Assembly: GCA_004283105.1 (NCBI GenBank)
Contig: SHLN01000088.1
Location: forward strand, 1 to 9,793
Reading direction: 5' to 3'
From: Acidimicrobiia bacterium
GTDB lineage: Bacteria; Actinomycetota; Acidimicrobiia; Spongiisociales; SHLN01
Length of the DNA: 9,793 nucleotides
The notes beneath the pieces are model-generated. The model did no database searches. It was not told the origin of the DNA and saw only the letters and a program-made list of their open reading frames with translations. The translations under genes and the position numbers were made by a program. Every line of letters begins with the position of its first letter. The stretch's first letter is position 1. This document shows, one piece after another, positions 4,170 to 9,793 of the stretch.

Positions 4170-5546
4170 TCAGGCGACGTAGGCGGCCGCCTTCATTTTC
4201 TCCACGGTGCGGGCGGCGTCGGCGCCGAGTTTCTCAACATCCAGCCACGGTACGCCACCGTCCACAACGACCGGCCTTCCTCCGACGAAGGAGTGACGGA
4301 CGTGGAACTCACCGCCCGAAATGATCGGAGCGATCGTCGGATCGTGATGCCCGAAGTAGCGGGGGTGTGCCAGCTCGATGAGCACGAGGTCGGCGGCCCG
4401 GCCCGGCTCGAGTGTCCCGACGTTGTCGAAGCCGAGCGCCCTGGCTCCGCCTGCGGTTGCCCAGTGCATGACCGTCTCGGCGGTGGTCGCCGCCGGACCG
4501 CCGATCCCGCGATGGACGGTGAAGGCTGAGTAAAGCGCCTGTGCCATATCGCCCGCCTCGTTTGCAGAGGTCCCATCGACACCGAGCGAAACGATGCCCC
4601 CCATCGCAGAGAAGGCGGGCGCCGGGGCAATGCCCGACCCCAGTCGGAGGTTGGACTGGGGGCAATGGGCCATGGCGGTGCCCACGTCGGCCAGCAGGCC
4701 CAGTTCGTCGTCGTCGCACTTGACCAGGTGGGCAAACCAGACATCCGGTCCAACCCACTCCTGCTCGGCCATCCAGTGCACCGGTCGCATCCCGAACCGC
4801 TCGACGGTGGAATTCACGTACGTGTCGTTCTCGGACAGGTGGGTGTGCATCCGGATACCGAGGGCCCGGGCGGCCTGTGCTACTTCGCGTACCTCCCCCT
4901 CGCGCAGGTTGAAGACGGTGGTGACCGGGGTGGCGGCCACCTTGACCATGGCGGAGCCGGACGGATCGTGCCACCGCGTGGCGGCGGCTTCCACGCCCGC
5001 CAGCATTGCATCGAGGGTCTCAGCCGGAGCCGGAGGCAGGTCGGTCTGGTGCCACGGCCGGCCGTGCGTGAGACCACCGCGGCCGAGGACGAAACGCATC
5101 CCGAACCTCGCCGCCGTCTCCACCAGAACCTCGGCCGGGTCGTAGTCGTACTCGTCCGGGAAGATGTAGTGCAGGTCCGAGACCGTGGTGGTTCCCGACA
5201 ACGCCAGCTCCGCCAGGCCGACGGTCACCGACAGCCGCATCGCCTCCTCGTCGAGCGTCGGCCAGAACCGATACGGTCCCTCCATCACCCAGTCGTCCAG
5301 GCCACCGTTGATCGTGGCGGGAATCGACTTCATGAGGCTCTGGAACAGGTGGTGGTGGGTATTGACAAACCCGGGTGTGACGACGCATCCCCGCGCATCG
5401 ATGATGCGTTCAGCCGGGGCTGGGGTCAGGTCACCGATCTCGGTGATCACGCCTTCCTCTACCCGCAGGGCACCCTGGAAGCGGGCTTCAGGACCGCGCA
5501 TTCCGGTCAGCCCATGCTCGATACCCGTCACTATGAAACTGGTCAC
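4170..5546 (-). CDS. 8-oxoguanine deaminase-like amidohydrolase
   Basis: A 458-residue cytosolic metal-dependent hydrolase of the AtzA/TrzN/8-oxoguanine deaminase group. Metal and catalytic residues are visible: His64 and His66 in GFVNTHHHLFQ, His236 and Glu239 in HTHLSEN, His273 in WFAHLVK, and Asp324 in LGVDGTSANEAGD. The block AHCPQSNLRLGSGIAP (293-308) and the HHYIFP-like DLHYIFPDE closely resemble bacterial 8-oxoguanine deaminases, which convert 8-oxoguanine to urate. Related triazine or guanine deaminases remain possible. The start is GTG, with AGGAGG four bases upstream, unlike the leaderless-type neighbours. No purine-catabolic partner is in the window. Length is normal and nothing looks broken. 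It is the only clear metabolic gene inside the TA array. Confidence 0.82.
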   Translation of the reverse strand: MTSFIVTGIEHGLTGMRGPEARFQGALRVEEGVITEIGDLTPAPAERIIDARGCVVTPGFVNTHHHLFQSLMKSIPATINGGLDDWVMEGPYRFWPTLDEEAMRLSVTVGLAELALSGTTTVSDLHYIFPDEYDYDPAEVLVETAARFGMRFVLGRGGLTHGRPWHQTDLPPAPAETLDAMLAGVEAAATRWHDPSGSAMVKVAATPVTTVFNLREGEVREVAQAARALGIRMHTHLSENDTYVNSTVERFGMRPVHWMAEQEWVGPDVWFAHLVKCDDDELGLLADVGTAMAHCPQSNLRLGSGIAPAPAFSAMGGIVSLGVDGTSANEAGDMAQALYSAFTVHRGIGGPAATTAETVMHWATAGGARALGFDNVGTLEPGRAADLVLIELAHPRYFGHHDPTIAPIISGGEFHVRHSFVGGRPVVVDGGVPWLDVEKLGADAARTVEKMKAAAYVA

Positions 5547-5682
5547 TGCGCCTCCTCAGGATCATCGATCGGGCTGCGGCTGCGGTTCAGAAGAAGCACA
5601 GTCGCCTCTCTCTAGCGACCGTCCCACCGGCTGCAGCCCATCGCAAGGGGCGAAAGACCCCGTCCGAAGGAACAGCGTGGTA
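5547..5682. other. Leader/intergenic region upstream of the amidohydrolase
   Basis: The region holds AGGAGG (5556-5551, minus) and two small inverted repeats: GTCGC/GCGAC at 5601-5605 and 5615-5619, and GGGG/CCCC around CGAAAGA near 5647-5661. I see no convincing promoter for the amidohydrolase. No riboswitch class could be recognised. Confidence 0.35.
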
Positions 5683-5757
5683 TTTCGTGATATGGAAAGA
5701 CACCCCTGAGCACACCACCCCGAAGGCGGGGGCGACTTGATCGGCAGGAGGTGTTGG
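5683..5757. repeat. Border element copy D (long form)
   Basis: This 75-bp segment aligns with 872-948 at roughly three quarters identity by eye, with TTTCGTGATATG, AAGACACCCC, CGAAGGCGGGGGC and TGTTGG in the same order. The counterpart of the antitoxin promoter's TTGACA has become TTTCCA here, and no -10 remains, so the divergent promoter present in copy B is degraded. The core folds as CCCCG/CGGGG on the minus strand. It lies directly upstream of the intact vapBC. Confidence 0.65.
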
Positions 5758-5762
5758 ACCGT

Positions 5763-5821
5763 GTGTCGCAGTCGGGTGGTACGTTGTGCTGATGTCGATC
5801 ATGCTGTATACAATGCTGTAT
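5763..5821 (+). promoter_or_regulatory. Promoter region of vapB copy 2 with duplicated start segment
   Basis: GTGTCGCA (5763-5770), nine bases, TACGTT (5780-5785), six bases, ATG (5792). Further on, a tandem repeat of ATGCTGTATA (5801-5810 and 5813-5822, 12-bp period) creates TATACAAT (5807-5814) seven bases before the second ATG at 5822. TTGTGC lies 17 bases before TATACA. Two promoter/start pairs are therefore possible. The TGTATACA palindrome may also be an operator. Confidence 0.5.
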
Positions 5822-6037
5822 ATGTCAACCAGAACCCAGATCTATCTCACGGACGAGCAGAGGCAGGCACTCGATGAGCGGGCGGCTCGGGAAGGTCGCA
5901 CGCTCGCCGACCTGATCCGGGAGGCGGTCGACCAGTTCCTCGCCACCAGGACGAGCCGGCAGGAGGCGCTGGAGTCGACGCTCGGGACTCATCCCGGGTT
6001 CGAGATCCCGGATCGCGACGAGTGGGATCGTGGCTGA
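5792..6037 (+). CDS. vapB: VapB-type RHH antitoxin, copy 2
   Basis: The conserved part begins MSTRTQIYLTDEQRQAL at the ATG at 5822 and gives 71 residues, with the RHH helices in AAREGRTLADLIREAVDQF and the tail GFEIPDRDEWDRG. The ATG at 5792, six bases after TACGTT, adds MSIMLYTMLY. Which one is used depends on which promoter is active. The shorter form has the usual family N-terminus. The stop overlaps the toxin's GTG as GTGGCTGA. It is nearly identical to the copy at 2383-2616, so the two may bind each other's operators and toxins. Confidence 0.88.
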   Translation: MSIMLYTMLYMSTRTQIYLTDEQRQALDERAAREGRTLADLIREAVDQFLATRTSRQEALESTLGTHPGFEIPDRDEWDRG

Positions 6038-6380
6038 CTACCTCGTAGACACCGACGTCCTCGTGGATCACCTCCGAGGCACAGCCGAGCTGCGGGCACG
6101 AGCAAACGATCGCCTCTCCTACTCGGTCGTAACCCGAGCGGAACTGTTCGCGGGGCGCGCCGACGCGGAGAGCGAGGTACGCCGGCTCCTCGACGGACTC
6201 ACCGAGCTCCCGGTCACCGGGTTGATCGCCGAGAACGCCGGGCGAATACGACGAGCAACGGGAGTGCGCCTTCCCGACGCGCTGATCGCCGCCACCGCCA
6301 TCAAACATGGCTTGAGGCTGATGACTCGAAACCGCAAGGACTACGAACGGATACCCAAGCTGAGACTGTCCGGTAGCTAG
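6030..6380 (+). CDS. vapC: VapC-family PIN-domain toxin, intact copy
   Basis: A 116-residue protein starting from GTG as MADYLVDTDVLVDHLRG. PIN residues are Asp7, Glu38 (TRAELFAG), Asp83 (RLPDALIAATA) and the TRNRKDYERIP motif at 99-109, which supplies the last polar/acidic position. The gene is complete and is expected to encode an active endoribonuclease. Within its first 62 residues it differs from the truncated copy at only four positions: V34/I, F40/L and D45/G are clear substitutions, with the remainder silent or nearby. The start is fixed by the overlap with vapB. A 67-base gap separates it from the next gene on the same strand. Confidence 0.92.
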   Translation: MADYLVDTDVLVDHLRGTAELRARANDRLSYSVVTRAELFAGRADAESEVRRLLDGLTELPVTGLIAENAGRIRRATGVRLPDALIAATAIKHGLRLMTRNRKDYERIPKLRLSGS

Positions 6381-6435
6381 CACGACCCGGCCGAGGGGGG
6401 CGTTCGGAAGAATGTGCCGCGGTACCCGCCACGCG

Positions 6436-6447
6436 TAGCATGGGCCG
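6436..6447 (+). promoter_or_regulatory. -10-like element of the cyclase gene
   Basis: TAGCAT (6436-6441) lies six bases before the ATG at 6448, the same geometry as the TA promoters. No ribosome binding site is present, which supports a leaderless transcript. No clear -35 is seen. Confidence 0.5.
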
Positions 6448-9246
6448 ATGGGTCAAACACTGCCGTCGGGCACGGTGACGTTCCTCTTTACCGACATCCA
6501 GGGAAGTACCGAGCTGTGGGACGCCTTTCCGCACGAGATGCGGGAGGCGCTGGTCGCCCACGACGAGATCATCGGTGTCGCGGTCGACGAGTCGGGCGGG
6601 GCGGTGGTCAAGAGCACTGGAGACGGCGTATTCGCCGCGTTTCCGTCAGCGGCAGCAGCGGCCGACGCCGCCGTGCTCGCCCAACGCCGATTGGTGGAGT
6701 TCGAGTGGGACCCCGTCATCGACACGATTGCGGTTCGCATGGCGCTCCATACCGATCAAGCCGAAGCAAAGGGCGGGGACTACCACGGCTCGGCCGTCAA
6801 CCGCACGGCTCGCATCGAGGCGGCCGGTCATGGAGGCCAGATACTCGTCTCCGATGCCACCGCGCAGGCGCTGGCCGGGAGTCTGCCGGCCGGGACCGAG
6901 CTGTCGGACCTCGGTACCCACAGTCTGAGGGGTCTGAGTCGGCCCGAAGTCATTCACCAGCTGAACTCTCCCGGACTCCGCACGTCATTCCCGCCACTGC
7001 GCACTACCTCCGTCGCCGCAGGGATCTTGCCCGAGTTCGCCACCTCGTTTGTGGGTCGCTCCTCAGACATCGAGGCGATCGTCTCCCAGCTGGCAGCACC
7101 CGATTGCCGGGTGCTGACGGTGCTCGGGCCGGGAGGAATCGGCAAGACCCGTCTGGCGGTCGAAGCTGCGCGCCGGATAGGAGACACGGCCGGGGCTGTG
7201 GCCCATTTCGTCCCACTGGTATCGGTGCCGACGCCCGATGCCATCGTCGGCGAGATCGCAGAGAGCCTCAACTTCACGGTCGACCTGCACCTGTCGTCGA
7301 TGATCGACGAGGTCACCCAGGTGATCGATCTCCTTCGGAAGCAGCGCATGATTCTCGTGCTCGACAACTTCGAGCACCTTGTCGGCGGGGCGGCGCTGGT
7401 CACGCGCATCGTCGAATCGGCTCCCGAAGTGGACATCATCGTCACGAGCCGCGAGCGCCTCGCCATCGGCTCCGAGTGGGTATACGACCTCGGCGGCATG
7501 GACACGTCTGACCGGGGCCGGTCGGACGCTGTGGCCCTGTTCGTAGAGCGGGCCCAAAAGGCCGGAGGCGTCCTCACCCAGGATTCCACTGAGGAAGTGG
7601 CCGTCCTGTGTCACACCCTGGGAGGCATGCCGTTGGCGATCGAGCTGGCGGCAGCATGGACGCCGATGATCTCCGTGGCAGAGATCACCGCCGAGGTTCA
7701 AGACAGCCTCGACATCCTGGCCGGGTCGCTCAGCGACGTCCCCGAACGGCACCGCAGCGTCAAGGCCGCATTCGATCACTCCTGGAGCCGGCTCGAGCGC
7801 CCATTGCAAGAGAGCTTCGCCCGGCTCGCCGTTTTCCCTGCTCCCTTCACCCGCGAAGCGGCGGCCGCCGTCGCCGACACCCGGCTGCCGACGCTGCACG
7901 CTCTCATGAGCAAGTCGCTCGTGAGGCGAGCCGAACTCGATACGTTCGACGTGCATCCCTTGCTCCGTGAGCTCGGCCTCGAAGCACTCGGAGACCAGAG
8001 GGAGGAGATGGCCGGGCGGCACGCCGCCTACTACGTGAGCCGGCTGCTGGAGCGCAGCGACGATCTCATCGGCGGGGCCGACCAGATTGGCGTGAAGGAT
8101 GAACTGGTGACCGAGCTCGGCAATCTCCGACCCGCCACGGTCTGGGCGGTCCACCATCTGCCCACCGGCGAAGCCGTCAGGGTCATCACAACGCTCAACG
8201 AGTTCTACTTCCTCGCCAGCTGGGGGCAAGGAGTGGACCATCTGGGAGCCCTCGCAGACGAGGTCGAAGCCGCCCTCGGACCGGAGGGTGCCCTCGATGA
8301 CGACCGGTACCTCTGGGCCAAGACGCTCGCGCTCGTGTTTCTCAGCCAGTTCGGAAACGTGGACGAGGTGGTCACTCAATCAGAGCGGCTCGTGCCTGCG
8401 TGGGAGCTCCGTGACGGGACGGGGCTGGCGTGGAGCCTCACGGCGCTCGGTGTCGCGCTCGATGAAGCCGGCCAACTGGACCGGGCGAGGGCGGCCCTCG
8501 ACCGGGCACTCGACGAGGGCCTTGGCGATGACGGGCTGCTCAAGATCCAACACCGTGCCTGGCACGGATGGGTGATCATCGAGCAAGGTGATATCGAGCA
8601 TGCCCAGGAGATCTGGCGCCAGGGTTTGGCCGAGGCCGAGGAGATCAACCACAACTCGGGACGGGCCTACCTGTTGAGCAAGCTCGGTGTGGCTGCCGAC
8701 CAGCTCGGGAATCACGAGGAGGCGGCTCGCCTTCACACCGAAAGCCGGGAGTTCTTCGTCAAAGCGGGGGATCTCGGGGGCGAGGGGTACACGCTCTCAC
8801 GACTCAGCTGGACCCACAACTCCATGGGTGAGTACGCCAAGGCCAGGCAGTACGGCCAGGAGGGGTTGGCCAGGTTCGACGACATCAACCACCGGTGGGG
8901 GGTCGCTACCAGCTGGTGTCGGATCGGCCTGGCCGAGGTGGGTCTGGGAGACGCTGACGCGGCCAGGACCTCCTTCCTCACCGGCATGCAATTGGCTCTG
9001 GACAACGGAATGCAGGTAGTGGCCTATTACGCCTTGCTCGGGATGGGACGGGTATTGGCAATGGAGGGTCGCCGAGAAGACGCAGTCAGACTTCTCGCCC
9101 ACAATGTCAATGCCGCTCAGAATCCATATGCGGAGCTTGCCCGGGTGGCACTGGACGAGCTGGCCGACGTTGGCGGAGATGAGCTCCGGACTTCCGGCGC
9201 GGGCATGCGCAACGAAGAGGCGATTGCCCTGGCCCGATCCGAATAG
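6448..9246 (+). CDS. Class III cyclase / NB-ARC (STAND) ATPase / TPR regulator
   Basis: This 932-residue multidomain protein has no signal peptide or membrane segment. Residues 9-180 form a class III nucleotide cyclase domain: metal ligands Asp16 in FLFTDIQGST and Asp59 in STGDGVFAAF, and the catalytic Asn118/Arg122 in AVNRTARIE. From about 205 a STAND-type ATPase follows: P-loop GPGGIGKT (227-234), Walker B MILVLDNFEHL (301-311), TSRERL near 333, and GGMPLAIELAAAW (392-404). Residues of about 640-890 contain TPR-like helical repeats (ALDEAGQLDRARAALDRAL, LGNHEEAARLHTESREFF and others). No DNA-binding domain is seen at either end. This architecture is common in actinobacteria; the activating ligand is unknown. 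Its product is presumably cAMP, but GTP use is not excluded. A link to the TA array is not shown. Confidence 0.9.
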   Translation: MGQTLPSGTVTFLFTDIQGSTELWDAFPHEMREALVAHDEIIGVAVDESGGAVVKSTGDGVFAAFPSAAAAADAAVLAQRRLVEFEWDPVIDTIAVRMALHTDQAEAKGGDYHGSAVNRTARIEAAGHGGQILVSDATAQALAGSLPAGTELSDLGTHSLRGLSRPEVIHQLNSPGLRTSFPPLRTTSVAAGILPEFATSFVGRSSDIEAIVSQLAAPDCRVLTVLGPGGIGKTRLAVEAARRIGDTAGAVAHFVPLVSVPTPDAIVGEIAESLNFTVDLHLSSMIDEVTQVIDLLRKQRMILVLDNFEHLVGGAALVTRIVESAPEVDIIVTSRERLAIGSEWVYDLGGMDTSDRGRSDAVALFVERAQKAGGVLTQDSTEEVAVLCHTLGGMPLAIELAAAWTPMISVAEITAEVQDSLDILAGSLSDVPERHRSVKAAFDHSWSRLERPLQESFARLAVFPAPFTREAAAAVADTRLPTLHALMSKSLVRRAELDTFDVHPLLRELGLEALGDQREEMAGRHAAYYVSRLLERSDDLIGGADQIGVKDELVTELGNLRPATVWAVHHLPTGEAVRVITTLNEFYFLASWGQGVDHLGALADEVEAALGPEGALDDDRYLWAKTLALVFLSQFGNVDEVVTQSERLVPAWELRDGTGLAWSLTALGVALDEAGQLDRARAALDRALDEGLGDDGLLKIQHRAWHGWVIIEQGDIEHAQEIWRQGLAEAEEINHNSGRAYLLSKLGVAADQLGNHEEAARLHTESREFFVKAGDLGGEGYTLSRLSWTHNSMGEYAKARQYGQEGLARFDDINHRWGVATSWCRIGLAEVGLGDADAARTSFLTGMQLALDNGMQVVAYYALLGMGRVLAMEGRREDAVRLLAHNVNAAQNPYAELARVALDELADVGGDELRTSGAGMRNEEAIALARSE

Positions 9247-9266
9247 GCACGACGGTTACTCTGCAC

Positions 9267-9293
9267 GACCGGTGTGGCGCCGGTCTTGCGTTC
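9267..9293 (+). terminator. Likely intrinsic terminator after the cyclase gene
   Basis: GACCGG (9267-9272) pairs with CCGGTC (9280-9285). The stem extends by a T-G and a G-C pair to leave a three-base loop. It is followed by TTGCGTTC, a weak T-rich tail. It lies 20 bases past the stop codon. Confidence 0.6.
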
Positions 9294-9459
9294 GACCACT
9301 CGGCTACGGTTTCATGCAGAACCGCCCGGAACCGGTGGCCTCCTTCGCAATGGCTCGGACGGCAGCCAGCAGTTCTGAGTCAGCCCGGGAGGAGATTTGG
9401 AGATGTGCGACGGCGTCGGGCCGCGGCACGAACCTCGCTTCTTCACCAGGACGGTCGCC
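9294..9459. other. Convergent intergenic region
   Basis: I see no gene or RNA here. It separates the cyclase gene from a gene on the opposite strand. A GTTCGACC resembling a tRNA T-loop occurs at 9290-9297, but no cloverleaf can be built around it. Confidence 0.4.
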
Positions 9460-9793
9460 TCAGTCCTCCTCCTCGACCTTCCACTCGAGCCGGCCGTCCA
9501 CCCAGAGGGCTTCGAGCTCGGAGCTGTGGGGATTGTCCGGATCGGTCGACTCGAACTCGACGACCACCTTCTCCGGTCCGGTTTCTTCGACCGAAACCGT
9601 GTAGCCCGAACGAGGGGTGCTCGACCTCCAGGCGATGCCGTCGCCGAGCAGTTCGATGATGACGCTGCCGCCGATCAGGTTGAAGGTGCGCAATCGCGGC
9701 GTTGTCGTCGTGGTGGTCGCGACGGTGGTCGTGGTCGTGGCGGGAGACGTCGTCGGAGTCGAAGTCGGAGCGGTGGTGGTGGTCGTCGTGGAG
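9460..9793 (-). CDS. C-terminal part of a Thr-rich exported or surface protein (partial)
   Basis: The minus-strand frame is open from the window edge to the stop at 9460, giving at least 111 residues with the start outside the window. The first 33 visible residues are a Thr/Pro/Ala/Ser linker, including runs of six Thr. About 75 residues of a compact, strand-rich acidic domain follow: GGSVIIELLGDGIAW, GYTVSVEETGPEKVVVEFES and an ending LEWKVEEED. Such linkers join a membrane or DNA-binding part to an extracytoplasmic domain in actinobacterial anti-sigma-like or lipoprotein-like proteins. I do not recognise the family, and location outside the membrane is inference. A TTG at 9693 could be mistaken for the start, but the frame continues well upstream of it. 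Confidence 0.7.
   Translation of the reverse strand, partial: STTTTTTAPTSTPTTSPATTTTTVATTTTTTPRLRTFNLIGGSVIIELLGDGIAWRSSTPRSGYTVSVEETGPEKVVVEFESTDPDNPHSSELEALWVDGRLEWKVEEED

Larger units (their letters stand above)
5747..6216. repeat. vapBC direct repeat, copy 2 (intact)
   Basis: This copy matches 2343-2795 from GGAGGTGTTGG to GGTCA, in the same orientation and about 3.4 kb apart. It carries a 12-bp tandem duplication in the promoter/start region that copy 1 lacks. Beyond 6216 the toxin gene continues intact. Confidence 0.9.

Noticed and set aside
4665..5615. Long plus-strand open frame antisense to the amidohydrolase
   Set aside because: Its composition (Gly/Arg/Val/His-rich) is that of a shadow frame in high-GC DNA. 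The minus-strand frame has all catalytic motifs.
5547..5682. Riboswitch upstream of the purine-related amidohydrolase
   Set aside because: I looked for purine, glycine, cobalamin, guanidine and ZTP consensus blocks. Only short inverted repeats and a CCGAAGG string were found, without the partner blocks.
7063..8379. 438-codon minus-strand frame within the cyclase gene
   Set aside because: It is a shadow of the real gene: no recognisable domain, and it lies wholly inside the ATPase/TPR coding sequence on the other strand.
9286..9330. tRNA fragment or attachment site
   Set aside because: A GTTCGACC string resembles a T-loop, but no acceptor, D or anticodon stem can be placed around it.
1..9793. 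CRISPR array or complete insertion sequence
   Set aside because: No regularly spaced short repeats, and no transposase gene or paired terminal inverted repeats were seen. The only long repeat is the vapBC duplication.

Overview
The window is high-GC DNA with short intergenic gaps, GTG starts and several genes that appear to be read from leaderless mRNAs. These features, the class III cyclase-STAND ATPase-TPR regulator and the Thr-rich extracytoplasmic linker protein all suggest an actinobacterium, perhaps of the Acidimicrobiia. The lineage is inference from style and family content; there is no marker gene here.

Layout. Positions 1-237 hold only inverted repeats. From about 238 to 6380 there is a dense array of toxin-antitoxin (TA) type modules, with one metabolic gene inserted. 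In order: a RHH-type antitoxin and Doc toxin (minus); a wrecked DUF4160/DUF2442 pair (plus); an Xre regulator and nucleotidyltransferase (minus); a vapBC pair whose toxin is truncated (plus); a complete vapBC of another subtype (minus); a third vapBC type (plus); an 8-oxoguanine deaminase-like amidohydrolase (minus); and an intact second copy of the first vapBC (plus). Strand alternates at every step, so the array reads as four divergent pairs, each sharing a central regulatory region. Downstream lie a 932-residue cyclase/NB-ARC/TPR regulator (6448-9246, plus), a likely terminator, and the 3' part of a Thr-rich secreted or surface protein (minus) that runs off the window edge.

How the parts fit. 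Each intact TA pair has the antitoxin first and is tightly coupled to its toxin: abutting stop/start, a GTGA overlap, a GTGnCTGA overlap, or a 2-base gap. Most antitoxin genes have a -10-like hexamer exactly six bases before an ATG, which is the geometry of a leaderless transcript. A short element with a conserved CCGAAGGCGGGGG-type core recurs at four module borders (about 238, 898, 1254 and 5711). In two cases it lies within a 75-77 bp homologous segment directly upstream of a plus-strand module. A second conserved box (GTGTC, then a -10-like TACGYT) precedes the plus-strand modules. Together with a 97-98% identical vapBC duplication, a deletion fusing DUF4160 to DUF2442, and a truncation that ends exactly at a neighbour's stop codon, this suggests a TA island growing and decaying by recombination between related border sequences. 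That mechanism is inference. The repeats, promoters and broken genes are visible in the sequence.
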